A stretch of 64,000 nt of DNA, taken from positions 29,795 to 93,794 of the forward strand of contig JASJCI010000028.1 in NCBI GenBank assembly GCA_030066085.1, written 5' to 3'. Positions 19,225 to 28,251 of this stretch are shown here, one piece after another. The notes under the pieces are model-generated. The model was not told the DNA's origin. It searched no databases and saw only the letters and a program-made list of their open reading frames with translations. The position numbers and the translations under genes were made by a program. Position 1 is the stretch's first letter; the number at the start of each line of letters is the position of its first letter. The stretch comes from Gammaproteobacteria bacterium (GTDB lineage: Bacteria > Pseudomonadota > Gammaproteobacteria > GCA-001735895).

Positions 19225-20829
19225 ATGAACGAAACGCATGATTTGAATGTTGGCCAGGCCACGATCCGGCTACTCGAGGCTTACGGGGTCGATACGCTGT
19301 TCGGCATACCCGGCGTACACACGCTGGAATTTTGCCGGGGCCTGAACGGCAGCCAGATTCATCACGTGCAGGCACGCAACGAACAGGGCGCCGGTTTCAT
19401 GGCGGACGGCTATGCTCGCACCTCGGGCCGGCCCGGTGTCGCGCTGGTCATTTCCGGTCCGGGGGTAACCAACGCGCTGACCGCGATCGGCCAGGCCTAC
19501 GCCGACAGCGTGCCGGTACTGCTGGTCTCGGCGGACGCGCCCAGCCATACGCTGGGCAAGGGCTGGGGCGTGCTGCACGAGGTTCCCGAACTGACCGCGA
19601 CCACGGCACCGCTGACCGCTTTTTCCGCCACCGCGCTCGAACCCGAGGACGTACCGCAACTGCTCGCGCGCGCCTTTTCGATTTTCGCCAGCGAGCGTCC
19701 CCGGCCGGTGCACATCGCGATTCCGATCGACGTGCTGGCGATGCCGGCGGGCAGCGACTGGCAACCCGTGGAATTACCCGAACGACCCGCGCCCACCGTG
19801 AAAAAGGTCGAGCGCGCCTGCGAATTGCTGCGCAGCGCCCGCCGCCCGATGATCTGCGTCGGCGGCGGCGCCGCGCTGGCGGCCGACGCCATCCGCGAAC
19901 TCGCCGAGCGACTCGGCGCGGCGGTCATCGGCAGCACCAACGGCAAGGGTATCCTCGGCGACACCCATCCGCTGTCGCTGAGCGCCGGCACCGTGCGCGG
20001 CGAAGTGCAGCGTTATCTCAAACAGGCCGATGTCGTGCTGGCAGTCGGCACCGAGCTGTCCGAGGTCGACAGCTTCGTCGAAACCCTGGAAATCAACGGC
20101 AAGATCATCCGGGTCGACATCGATCCGCGCAAGATGAACGATCTCTACCCGTCCGAGGTAGCGATCATCGGCGGTGCGCGCACCACCTGCGAAGCCATCG
20201 TGCGCACGCTCGGCGAGGTCGAGCCGCGCCGCGAGACGGCCACGGAGGTTGCCGAGATCCGCGGCGCGATTCGCCACAACCTGAGCGAAGCCGAGCGCAG
20301 GCACGTCAAGACGCTCGACGTGCTGCGCGCGGCGCTGCCGCCCGAGACCGTGGTACTGGGCGATATCTGTCAGCTGGTCTACAGCGCCACCTTCGCCTTC
20401 GACGTCGATCAGCCGCGGTTGTTTCACTACCCCGCCGGCTACTGCACCCTCGGCCCCGGTCTGCCGAACGCGATTGGCGCCAAGCTGGCGCTGCCGGAGG
20501 TACCGGTGGCGACCTTCGTCGGTGACGGTGGCTTCATGTTTACCGTGCAGGAACTGGTCACTGCGGCCGAGCTGGCATTGCCGATCCCGATCGTCCTGTG
20601 GAACAACGACGGCCTGCGGCAAATCGAGGACGGCATGGTCGAAATCGGTATCGAGCCGGTTGGCGTACGTGGTGAAAATCCGGATTTCATCGCGCTGGCG
20701 CGCGCCTGCAACTGCCTCGCGCGAAAAATCGACAGTGCTGCCGGCCTGACCCTGGCGGTGCAGGACGCACTGGCGGCCGATCGGCCAACGCTGATCCTGG
20801 TCAACGAGTTCGACGCCTGGCTGCGCTGA
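19225..20829 (+). CDS. aruI: ThDP-dependent 5-guanidino-2-oxopentanoate decarboxylase-like enzyme
   Basis: 534 residues with the three-domain acetolactate-synthase fold. The catalytic Glu lies in ARNEQGAGFMADGYAR (about 45-60). The thiamine diphosphate/Mg motif starts with GDGGFMFTVQEL and ends with WNN near residue 460. GIPGVHTLEF at about 24-33 and the N-terminal half strongly resemble Pseudomonas AruI, which converts 2-ketoarginine to 4-guanidinobutyraldehyde in the arginine transaminase pathway. No acetolactate synthase small subunit is nearby, arguing against ilvB. ATG 19225 is preferred over ATG 19192 from family length. An agmatinase-family gene at 40832 could act on the downstream 4-guanidinobutyrate. 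Confidence 0.75.
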   Translation: MNETHDLNVGQATIRLLEAYGVDTLFGIPGVHTLEFCRGLNGSQIHHVQARNEQGAGFMADGYARTSGRPGVALVISGPGVTNALTAIGQAYADSVPVLLVSADAPSHTLGKGWGVLHEVPELTATTAPLTAFSATALEPEDVPQLLARAFSIFASERPRPVHIAIPIDVLAMPAGSDWQPVELPERPAPTVKKVERACELLRSARRPMICVGGGAALAADAIRELAERLGAAVIGSTNGKGILGDTHPLSLSAGTVRGEVQRYLKQADVVLAVGTELSEVDSFVETLEINGKIIRVDIDPRKMNDLYPSEVAIIGGARTTCEAIVRTLGEVEPRRETATEVAEIRGAIRHNLSEAERRHVKTLDVLRAALPPETVVLGDICQLVYSATFAFDVDQPRLFHYPAGYCTLGPGLPNAIGAKLALPEVPVATFVGDGGFMFTVQELVTAAELALPIPIVLWNNDGLRQIEDGMVEIGIEPVGVRGENPDFIALARACNCLARKIDSAAGLTLAVQDALAADRPTLILVNEFDAWLR

Positions 20830-20985
20830 GCGCACGGCTACTACCCCGCCGGCGACTACTATGGCACTGGCCAGGTCAATGTTAAACTCGGTCGATTCCC
20901 GACCCCGACGGGTTGCTGACCAGGCGGACCGTTTGATGCCAGTCGCGTTGCGCGAGCGGAAATCCGGGCGCGCCACCAGCGCGCG

Positions 20986-22716
20986 ATGAGCAGTTTTTCA
21001 GACCGGTCGCGGCAGACGCTGCAACGTACCCTGACGATTTCGATCGTCGGCCTCGTGGTGGGCCTCGCGACTGCCTTCGCCACCATCGGTTTCATCGAAA
21101 TAGTGGGGGGTCTCAACCGGCTGCTGCTGGTGGATCCCGCCGCACGCATCGGCCAGGACGCTTTGATCCTGGTGCTGACTACCGTCGGCGTGCTGACCCT
21201 GGGCGGCCTGTTGGTGGGACTGATACTGCGTTTCGGTGGCAACGACGGTGCCCAGCTCGGCCCTGCCGATACGCTCTATGCCGTACAGCTGAAGGAGCGC
21301 CTGCCGCCCCCGTCGGCTGGTGCCTGGTCGACGCTGGCCGCGATGCTGTCACTCGGCTGCGGTGCCTCCGTGGGACAGTACGGCCCCCTGGTTTACCTCG
21401 GTACCCTGTTCGGCCAGCTCGGCAATCGTCTGCCGCTCGGCTTGCGCGATATCCGCAGCATCGCAATCGCCTGCGGCGTCGCGGCAGCCATTTCGACCGG
21501 CTTCAACGCACCGATCGCGGCGCTGATCTTCACCCACGAAGTCATCCTGCGACACTACTCGCTGCGCATGTTTACCGCGGTCACCATTGCCAGCGCCTGC
21601 GGTTATGTCGTTGCCGACGTGATCTTCGATTATCCCCCGCTGTTCCTGATCGAGTTCGATGGGCGCCTGCACGGACCGGAATTTCCGCTGTTCGCCCTGG
21701 AAGGACTCGCCTGCGGTCTGCTGGCAGTGGTATTCATGCGCTTGCTGCACCGGGCGACCCGCCTTGCAGCGCAGATGTCGCTGCCGGCCGCGCTCAAACC
21801 GATGCTGGCCGGGTTCGTTACCGCGCTGATCGCGCTGCAGGTACCGGAAGTGCTCGGCGCGGGCCAGGACGTGTTGCGCCAGGCCTCGCAAACCGGCAAC
21901 TTCGGCGCGGATACCCTGCTGGTAATCCTGCTCACCAAGCTGCTCGTGACCGTGATCTGCATCGGTTTCGGCTTCGCCGGCGGCGTTATCTTTCCAACAT
22001 TGCTGATCGGCGTACTGTTCGGCGCGCTGTTCGCCCAGTGGGTACCCGCGCTATTGCTGTCCGAGTGGTCCGGGCTGCCGGTGTACGCGCTGTGCGGCAT
22101 GGTCGCACTGATGAGCCCCGTAATCGGCGCGCCGATGACCGCGGTCCTGCTGGTGTTCGAGTTCACGCACAACTATGAAATCACGATCGCGGCAATGCTC
22201 GCCGTCGTATTCGCCAACCTCGTGGCCGCACCCTGGTACAGCCGCTCGCTGTACGACTACCAGCTCGCCGAGCGCGGCGTCGATCTTTCGCAGGGGCGCG
22301 AGCGCGCCTACCTGATGCATCGCCAGGCCGGCGACTACCTCCGGCAGACGCTGCCGGTAATCGACAGCAGCGCCAGCATGGCCGAGCTGCAGCAGGCGCT
22401 GGATCGCGCCGACACCGGTACCGCGGTGGTTGTCGGCGAACATGGCCGCTATCTCGGCCTGGCCTACCAGCACCAGCTCGGCGCCAGCGATGACACGCAC
22501 CAGGTGGCATCGCTCGAACTCGATCCCGGACGGGTGTTCGACGAACGCACCAGCCTGTGGCAAGCCATGCACGCCATGCGAGATTACGTCGGCGAGGCGG
22601 TACCGGTGATAGACTCGAGCAGCGGACGCTATCTCGGGGCATTACCCGAAGCAGTCGTCATCGGCGCCTACCTGGATGCCGGCCAGGAACTGCGCCGCGA
22701 AGAACACGAGGTGTAG
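20986..22716 (+). CDS. ClC-family chloride channel with C-terminal CBS domains
   Basis: 576 residues: a ClC membrane domain with about 10-12 helices to residue 420, then a soluble tail with two CBS-like halves (about 435-565). Recognisable ClC blocks are GASVGQYGPLVYLG (126-139), STGFNAPIAALIFTHE and GFAGGVIFPTLLIG. The GREGP gating motif reads GQYGP, so the gating Glu is Tyr132. This implies channel-like rather than proton-coupled exchange, as an inference. nadC follows after two bases. The CBS tail probably binds an adenine nucleotide. Confidence 0.9.
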   Translation: MSSFSDRSRQTLQRTLTISIVGLVVGLATAFATIGFIEIVGGLNRLLLVDPAARIGQDALILVLTTVGVLTLGGLLVGLILRFGGNDGAQLGPADTLYAVQLKERLPPPSAGAWSTLAAMLSLGCGASVGQYGPLVYLGTLFGQLGNRLPLGLRDIRSIAIACGVAAAISTGFNAPIAALIFTHEVILRHYSLRMFTAVTIASACGYVVADVIFDYPPLFLIEFDGRLHGPEFPLFALEGLACGLLAVVFMRLLHRATRLAAQMSLPAALKPMLAGFVTALIALQVPEVLGAGQDVLRQASQTGNFGADTLLVILLTKLLVTVICIGFGFAGGVIFPTLLIGVLFGALFAQWVPALLLSEWSGLPVYALCGMVALMSPVIGAPMTAVLLVFEFTHNYEITIAAMLAVVFANLVAAPWYSRSLYDYQLAERGVDLSQGRERAYLMHRQAGDYLRQTLPVIDSSASMAELQQALDRADTGTAVVVGEHGRYLGLAYQHQLGASDDTHQVASLELDPGRVFDERTSLWQAMHAMRDYVGEAVPVIDSSSGRYLGALPEAVVIGAYLDAGQELRREEHEV

Positions 22717-22718
22717 CC

Positions 22719-23546
22719 ATGGATTTTTACCAGACCATCGTCAACCAGGCCGCCAATGCGCTCGACGAAGATGTCGGCAGCGGCGACATCAGCGCCGAAC
22801 TGATCGCGCCGGAAACCCGGCTCGAAACCGAGCTGCTGGTGCGCGAGGATGCGGTGCTGTGCGCTTGTCCCTGGGTCGACGAGGTCTTTCGCCAGTGCGA
22901 CGAACGTATCTCGGTCAACTGGCTGGCACACGACGGCGATGCTGTCGGTGCGGGTGACGTAGTGGCCAGGATCGACGGCCCGGCGCGCGGACTGCTGACC
23001 GGCGAGCGCAGCGCGCTGAATTTCCTGCAGACGCTGTCAGGCACCGCCACCACCACGCGCGCCTTCGTCGAACGCATCAGCCATACCAGCTGCCGTATTC
23101 TCGACACGCGCAAAACCATCCCGCAGTTGCGTCACGCACAGAAGTACGCTGTCGTCTGCGGGGGCGGCACCAATCACCGGCTGGGCCTGCACGACGCCTA
23201 CCTGGTCAAGGAAAATCACCTTGCAGCCGGTGGCGGTATCGCCGCCACCCTGGCAAATGCCCGCCGGCTGCATCCCGATCGCCTGCTCGAGGTCGAAGTC
23301 GAAAACCTGCGACAGCTGACAGAGGCCATCGAGGCCGGCGCCGACCGCGTGTTGCTCGATAATTTCGACCTCGAAAACCTGCGCGCCGCGGTTTCCACCG
23401 CTGCCGGGCGCACCGAACTCGAAGCCTCTGGTAACGTCGACCAGGATTCGCTGGCAGCCGTTGCCGAAACCGGGGTTGACTTCATTTCCATCGGCGCGCT
23501 GACCAAGCACCTGCGCGCCATCGACTTTTCCCTGCGCTATCGCTGA
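22719..23546 (+). CDS. nadC: nicotinate-nucleotide pyrophosphorylase (carboxylating)
   Basis: A 275-residue quinolinate phosphoribosyltransferase that makes nicotinate mononucleotide in de novo NAD synthesis. Evidence is EDVGSGDISAELI (19-31), LTGERSALNFLQTLSGTAT, ILDTRKTIPQLRHAQKYAVVCGGG with the substrate-binding Arg/Lys/His, and the closing EASGNVDQDSLAAVAETGVDFISIGALTK block (first part cited only). ATG 22719 fits the family length. It is separated by two bases from the ClC gene and is probably co-transcribed with it. Confidence 0.96.
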   Translation: MDFYQTIVNQAANALDEDVGSGDISAELIAPETRLETELLVREDAVLCACPWVDEVFRQCDERISVNWLAHDGDAVGAGDVVARIDGPARGLLTGERSALNFLQTLSGTATTTRAFVERISHTSCRILDTRKTIPQLRHAQKYAVVCGGGTNHRLGLHDAYLVKENHLAAGGGIAATLANARRLHPDRLLEVEVENLRQLTEAIEAGADRVLLDNFDLENLRAAVSTAAGRTELEASGNVDQDSLAAVAETGVDFISIGALTKHLRAIDFSLRYR

Positions 23547-23561
23547 CCCAAACTTTAGGTA

Positions 23562-23598
23562 AAATCTATAAAAACTGCCGATTTATAAGATTTTTTTT
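23562..23598 (+). terminator. AT-rich intrinsic terminator after nadC
   Basis: AAATCTATAAA at 23562-23572 pairs with TTTATAAGATTT at 23582-23593 with one bulged base. The stem is followed directly by a T run to 23598. It lies 15 bp after the nadC stop. The stem is AT-rich, which weakens the call. Confidence 0.5.
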
Positions 23599-23615
23599 AC
23601 GGCAAAATCCGCATT

Positions 23616-23640
23616 ATTGTATATATTTTGTAAATACAAT
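23616..23640. promoter_or_regulatory. 7-bp inverted repeat upstream of the Na/Pi transporter gene
   Basis: ATTGTAT (23616-23622) and ATACAAT (23634-23640) form a perfect dyad with an 11-nt AT-only spacer, apart from one G. It lies in a 170-bp AT-rich gap upstream of the phosphate-transporter-like gene. The form suggests an operator. It does not resemble a Pho box, whose units are direct CTGTCAT repeats. Confidence 0.35.
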
Positions 23641-23787
23641 CGGAAACCAGGGCGTTTCTACCCCCCTGTTTCGACAAGTTTTTTTGCAAATGCACAATCA
23701 TAGTGCGGGATATTCAAGATTAGCGGCAGTATCATTCTGATCAACCTGGTCGGCGGCGTAGCACTCCTGCTCTGGGGATTACGCCTG

Positions 23788-25425
23788 GTGCGCACCGGCG
23801 TCACCGACGGCTGGGGCACAGACATTCAAAGGCGCCTCGGCGCCAGTCTCGAGCATCGCGGCAAGGCATTTACCACCGGTCTCGGCGTCACGCTGCTGAT
23901 GCAAAGCAGCAGCGCAACGGCCTTGTTGACCGCGTCGTTCAGCGGCCAGGGACTTTTAACCGCGACAACCGCACTCGCGATCCTGCTCGGAGCCGATATC
24001 GGCACCACGGTCGTGGCGCAGGTGCTGAGTTTCGACCTGAGCGCGCTGTCACCGGTACTGATTGCGCTCGGCGTCGCGCTGTTCAGTTACTCGAACGCGG
24101 GTCGCCGACGCGACCTCGGGCGCGTGCTGCTCGGCATCGGCCTGATGCTGCTGGCGCTCAAACTGATCGTGGCGGCCTCGCTGCCGATGCGCGAGTCCAT
24201 CGTTATCCAGCAAGTCTTCGCGGCGCTCGACAGCGACCTGATCCTGGCCGTGGTTTTCGCCGCGGCAATCGCCTGGGCCTCGCATTCGAGCCTCGCCACG
24301 GTACTGCTGGTGATGGCGCTGGCCAGCAGTGGTGCGATCGGCATGCCGGTGGCCTTCGCGTTTGTCCTCGGAGCCAATATCGGCGGCGCCCTGGTGCCGT
24401 GTATTGCCACGCTTGGCGCCAATCGCGACGCGCGCCTGCCCCCGCTCGGCAACCTGGTGTTTCGTACCGCCGGCGTTATTCTCGTGTTGCCGCTGATCGA
24501 TCCCCTGGCGCGCCTGATCTCGCCACTCGAGATTGCCACCGCCCAGCAAATCGCCGGTTTCCACGTGCTGTTCAATATCCTGCTGGCGCTGGTCGCATTC
24601 CCGCTGATCGACCGCGTGGTGGCCTTCTGCAGCCGATTGCTGCCGCCAGATCCGGAAACCGTTGCGCAACAGCAACCGCGACATCTCGATCGGTCCGCGT
24701 TCGAAACCCCGCTGGCCGCGCTGGTCAATGCCGAGCGCGAGGTTCTGCGCATGGGCGAAATCGTCGAAACCATGCTGCGCAATGCATTCGGCGCGCTTGA
24801 ACGCAACGATTTCGAGCTGGCCCGCGAAAGCCGTGAACTCGACCACGTCGTCAACCGGTTTTACGACCTGATCAAACTCTACCTGACCGCGCTGGCGCGC
24901 GAACCGCTGGGAGAAGAAGAATCCCGGCGCCTGAACCAGATCCTGGCTTTCGCCACCGAACTCGAACATGTCGGCGATGTCGTCTCCGGCAACCTGATCG
25001 ATAACATTCTGCGCAAGAAGCTGCTGACCAAGGCCAGCCTGTCGGAATCCGATCGGGAAGCACTGGATGGCCTGTACCAACCGGTGCTGCAGGCCTTCCA
25101 GCTGTCCTTCTCGGTATTCACCAGCGGCGACGTGGCGATGGCACGGCAACTGCTCGCGCACAAGTACAAGTTCGTCAAGCGGGAACGTCGGGCGGTACAG
25201 GAGCATCTCGAAAAAATCCGCCGTCAGTCGTCCTACGATTCACGCCTGAGCGCGCTGCAGCTCGACCTGCTGCGCGATCTCAAACGCATCAACTCGCACC
25301 TGAGCTCGGTGGCCTACCCAATCCTCGACCAGGCCGGCCATCTGCGCAGCCGACTGCGCGGCAAGAAATCCAAGCCGGTCCCGGAGCAGGTACTGCAGCC
25401 CGCCAAGGCTTCGCCCGGTACCTGA
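23788..25425 (+). CDS. Na/Pi cotransporter family protein with PhoU-like tail
   Basis: 545 residues from the first canonical start (GTG 23788). It has two Na/Pi-cotransporter repeats, each with the QSSSAT/SHSSLAT-type motif (QSSSATALLTASFSGQG and WASHSSLATVLLVMALAS) and GADIGTT/GANIGG. The C-terminal PhoU-like helical domain spans about 300-520. Residues homologous to the first membrane helix (ILINLVGGVALLLWGLRLV) are encoded upstream in frame from about 23734, so GTG 23788 would cut that helix. The true start is probably a rare codon (ATT 23719 or similar) after the in-frame stop at 23701. It probably moves phosphate with sodium, or exports it. Confidence 0.85.
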   Translation: MRTGVTDGWGTDIQRRLGASLEHRGKAFTTGLGVTLLMQSSSATALLTASFSGQGLLTATTALAILLGADIGTTVVAQVLSFDLSALSPVLIALGVALFSYSNAGRRRDLGRVLLGIGLMLLALKLIVAASLPMRESIVIQQVFAALDSDLILAVVFAAAIAWASHSSLATVLLVMALASSGAIGMPVAFAFVLGANIGGALVPCIATLGANRDARLPPLGNLVFRTAGVILVLPLIDPLARLISPLEIATAQQIAGFHVLFNILLALVAFPLIDRVVAFCSRLLPPDPETVAQQQPRHLDRSAFETPLAALVNAEREVLRMGEIVETMLRNAFGALERNDFELARESRELDHVVNRFYDLIKLYLTALAREPLGEEESRRLNQILAFATELEHVGDVVSGNLIDNILRKKLLTKASLSESDREALDGLYQPVLQAFQLSFSVFTSGDVAMARQLLAHKYKFVKRERRAVQEHLEKIRRQSSYDSRLSALQLDLLRDLKRINSHLSSVAYPILDQAGHLRSRLRGKKSKPVPEQVLQPAKASPGT

Positions 25426-25471
25426 CGCCAGGACGCGTTATACTGCGCCCACCTGTTTACGCGAGAACAAC

Positions 25472-25942
25472 ATGCTACTCGAAGGATCCTGTCACTGCGG
25501 CCGGGTCGGATTTCGGGTCGAATCGCCCCATCCGTATCCGTACAACCTGTGTTACTGCTCGATTTGCCGCAAGACCGCCGGGGGCGGCGGCTTCGCGATC
25601 AACCTCGGCGCCGAGTTCGCGACGCTCGAAGTCGACGGCGAGGATGCGATAGCCCGCTACCAGGCCGAGACCGACGGCAAGCCTAACCTGTCTGTGCGGC
25701 ACTTTTGCCGCCATTGCGGCAGCGCTCTGTGGATTCACGACGAACGCTGGCCCGAACTGGTTCATCCCTACGCATCGGCGATCGATACCCCGCTGCCGCG
25801 GCCGCCCGAACGCACCCACCTGATGCTCGGGAGCAAGGCCGACTGGGTGGAACCCGCAGCAGGCCCGGACGATCGCCTGCACGACGAGTATCCCGACGAA
25901 AGCCTGGCCGAGTGGCATCGCCGACTCGGCCTCGTGCGCTGA
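25472..25942 (+). CDS. GFA (glutathione-dependent formaldehyde-activating) family protein
   Basis: A 156-residue CENP-V/GFA fold protein. Zinc ligands are visible in GSCHCGRVGF (6-15), CYCSICRKTAG (28-38) and FCRHCGSALW (78-87). Family members bind glutathione or S-hydroxymethyl-glutathione, but most, including probably this one, have no proven activity. The GNAT gene follows 23 bp later on the same strand. Confidence 0.88.
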   Translation: MLLEGSCHCGRVGFRVESPHPYPYNLCYCSICRKTAGGGGFAINLGAEFATLEVDGEDAIARYQAETDGKPNLSVRHFCRHCGSALWIHDERWPELVHPYASAIDTPLPRPPERTHLMLGSKADWVEPAAGPDDRLHDEYPDESLAEWHRRLGLVR

Positions 25943-25965
25943 CCGGCGGCAACATCGACCCGCCG

Positions 25966-26436
25966 ATGCCGGCAACCCGGACCGATCCGCCAATCAGCCT
26001 GCGCCCGAGCGAGGCAGACGAACTCGCGGGATTTGCGCGGCTGGAACAGGATGGCGACACGTCTCCCCATATCCTGCCGACCACGCTGCAGCAGCATCGG
26101 GTGCAGTTCGCGCGCGACGACATCCTCTACCTCACGATCGAGCGGGGCGGGACGACCTGTGGCTATTTTATCCTCGCGCTCGAAGCCGACGGTCACAGCG
26201 TCGAGTTTCGCCGCATCGTCGTTACGCCGCGCGGCGCCGGCATCGGCCAGCGCGCAATACCGGCAATGGAGGCCTGGTGCCGCGATCGACTCGGCCGTCG
26301 GCGCATCTGGCTGGATGTATTCGACAGTAATCCCCGCGGTCGGCACGTCTACGAGAAACTCGGCTACCGGCGTTTCGATGAAGCGGCGTACGATCACCGC
26401 AGGCTGTATTTCTACCACAAGGAACTGGTGACCTGA
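25966..26436 (+). CDS. GNAT-family N-acetyltransferase
   Basis: 156 residues with a single acetyl-CoA-binding GNAT domain. It has EFRRIVVTPRGAGIGQRAIPAMEAW, giving the Q/RxxGxG/A motif as RGAGIG, and the late DVFDSNPRGRHVYEKLGYRRF, typical of RimI/RimJ-like enzymes. The acceptor is unknown. ATG 25966 gives a domain-length protein; the frame extends upstream only through the GFA gene. Confidence 0.85.
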   Translation: MPATRTDPPISLRPSEADELAGFARLEQDGDTSPHILPTTLQQHRVQFARDDILYLTIERGGTTCGYFILALEADGHSVEFRRIVVTPRGAGIGQRAIPAMEAWCRDRLGRRRIWLDVFDSNPRGRHVYEKLGYRRFDEAAYDHRRLYFYHKELVT

Positions 26437-26495
26437 TCCACCTCGGCCGGGGGCTGCCAGCGAGTCTCGCGTCGTCGGCCGCGATCGATTCCCGG

Positions 26496-27152
26496 TCAGT
26501 GATCGCGGCCGGCAGCATTCAGCGCTGCCAGGCGCTCGGGCGTGCCGACATCGCTCCAGTCGCCGGTAAACAGTTCGCCGCCGAGTTCGCCGCGCTCGGC
26601 GGCCGCGCGCAGCAGCGGCGCGAGGGCTTTTTTGCCGGGCTCGAGCTCGGCAAAAAACGCGCGCGTGTAGGCACCGATGCCGCTGAAGGTGTAGCGCGGG
26701 TCGCCGTCGTTTTGCACGCGCGATCCCGCGAGCCCGAAATCGCCGCCGCTGTTGTGGGCCGGGTTTTCCACCAATACCAGGTAAGCCGGATCACGCGTAC
26801 TTCGCAGGCGCGAAAAATCGTAGCTGGTCAGGATATCGGCGTTGACGACGACAAATCGCTCGCCCAGCAGGTCGAGCGCCTGGCGGATACCGCCGGCGGT
26901 TTCGAGTGCCTCGGGTTCCTCGCTGTACTCGATGCTCGCGCCATAGGCCGCGCCGTCGCCGAGGAATTCCCGGATCCGCTCACCGTGCCAGCTGAGATTG
27001 ACGACGAGCCGGGTAAAACCGGCGGTCACCAGCGCCTCGACGTGGTGCTGGATCAGCGGTTTACCGCGTACCACGAGCAGAGGCTTGGGCGTGTGATCGG
27101 TCAGCGGGCGCATGCGTTCGCCGCGACCGGCGGCCAGGATCATGGCCTTCAT
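26496..27152 (-). CDS. murU: N-acetylmuramate alpha-1-phosphate uridylyltransferase
   Basis: A 218-residue nucleotidyltransferase with the signature LAAGRGERMRPLTDHTPKPL at residues 6-25 and FVVVNADILTSYDF containing the metal-binding Asp. In peptidoglycan recycling MurU makes UDP-MurNAc from MurNAc-1-phosphate. It overlaps the upstream amgK by four bases (ATGA), the standard pairing that bypasses de novo UDP-MurNAc synthesis and lowers fosfomycin sensitivity in Pseudomonas. Assignment rests on the pair, because the fold is shared with other sugar nucleotidyltransferases. Confidence 0.9.
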   Translation of the reverse strand: MKAMILAAGRGERMRPLTDHTPKPLLVVRGKPLIQHHVEALVTAGFTRLVVNLSWHGERIREFLGDGAAYGASIEYSEEPEALETAGGIRQALDLLGERFVVVNADILTSYDFSRLRSTRDPAYLVLVENPAHNSGGDFGLAGSRVQNDGDPRYTFSGIGAYTRAFFAELEPGKKALAPLLRAAAERGELGGELFTGDWSDVGTPERLAALNAAGRDH

Positions 27153-28135
27153 GCGTCTGCCTGCGCCGCGGCGCGCGCGACCAGGTCGAGCTCGTCGATC
27201 AGCCCGGCCAGTTCCGCCATTGCGGGCCTGGCGGCACAGGCTGCGCAGATGTACTCCAGCGTGCGCGGAATGTCGCGGGTATAGCGCTCCTTGCCGTCAC
27301 GGATACGCAGGCGCGAAAATATTCCGGCGATCTTGAGATGACGCTGCAGACCCATCAGGTCGAACCACTCGACGAAAACGTCGACGTCGACGTCGACCAG
27401 CCCCGCCGCCCGCACGCGCGCGTGGTAAGCGCGCACCAGCGCATCGATCCGCGCCGGTGGCCAGGCGACGTAAACATCGCGCAGCAGCGATACCAGGTCG
27501 TAGGTCACCGGGCCGTACATCGCGTCCTGGAAATCGAGAATCCCGGGATTGCCCTGCGCGGTCACCATCAGGTTGCGCGAATGATAGTCGCGGTGCACGA
27601 AAACCCGCGGCTGCGCCAGCGCGCTGTCGACCAGGATTTGCTTGATCCGACGCCAGCACGACTCGTCCAGCGCCAGGCCCAGCGCGCGCTCGATGAACCA
27701 GTCACGGAACAGGTCCATCTCCCGTTCGAGAAAGGCGGCATCATAGGGCGGCAGCGCGCGTGCATCGATAGCGACCTGCATCTGCAGCAGGGCGTCCAGG
27801 GCATCAGCGTAAAGCGGATCGAATGAATCCGCATCCAGGCGGGACAGGTAATCGTTACTACCGAAGTCGGTCAGCAGCAAAAAGCCCTGCTCGAGGTCCT
27901 GCGCGAGAACTTCCGGCGCGCCGAGACCGGCGCCGCGCAACAGCCCGGCGATGTCGACGAACGGCCGGCAGTCCTCGTGCTCGGTCGGCGCATCCATGAC
28001 AATCAGGCTGACGTCATCCTGCCGCAGACGCAGGTAGCTGCGGAAACTGGCGTCGGCCGAAGCCGGCGCCAGGTCGAATTCCCGGTATCCGAGTTGCGCC
28101 AGCCATTGCCGCAGGGCTGCCCTTCGATCGCTCAT
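27149..28135 (-). CDS. amgK: N-acetylmuramate/N-acetylglucosamine anomeric kinase
   Basis: A 328-residue APH-fold kinase that phosphorylates recovered MurNAc at C1. Brenner motif HRDYHSRNLM near residue 188 has the catalytic Asp and Asn, and the metal-binding Asp is in ILDFQDAMYGP. ATG 28135 (SDRRAALRQWLAQLG) is preferred; the frame opens 24 nt further upstream. It is the first gene of an amgK-murU operon and diverges from mazG across 116 bp. Confidence 0.92.
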   Translation of the reverse strand: MSDRRAALRQWLAQLGYREFDLAPASADASFRSYLRLRQDDVSLIVMDAPTEHEDCRPFVDIAGLLRGAGLGAPEVLAQDLEQGFLLLTDFGSNDYLSRLDADSFDPLYADALDALLQMQVAIDARALPPYDAAFLEREMDLFRDWFIERALGLALDESCWRRIKQILVDSALAQPRVFVHRDYHSRNLMVTAQGNPGILDFQDAMYGPVTYDLVSLLRDVYVAWPPARIDALVRAYHARVRAAGLVDVDVDVFVEWFDLMGLQRHLKIAGIFSRLRIRDGKERYTRDIPRTLEYICAACAARPAMAELAGLIDELDLVARAAAQADA

Positions 28136-28251
28136 GCCTGTTGATCCGCCACGCCACACGCAGCCGGAAGCGCCAATCGTCTCCCCGAGGCTGCGGTTCG
28201 TCTAAAAGGCCGGTATTATCCGTTTTTTGACCAGTCCATGCCATAAATCCG

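Noticed and set aside
19225..20829. Acetolactate synthase large subunit (ilvB)
   Set aside because: The fold is the same, but no ilvN follows and the N-terminal half is much closer in appearance to AruI decarboxylase.
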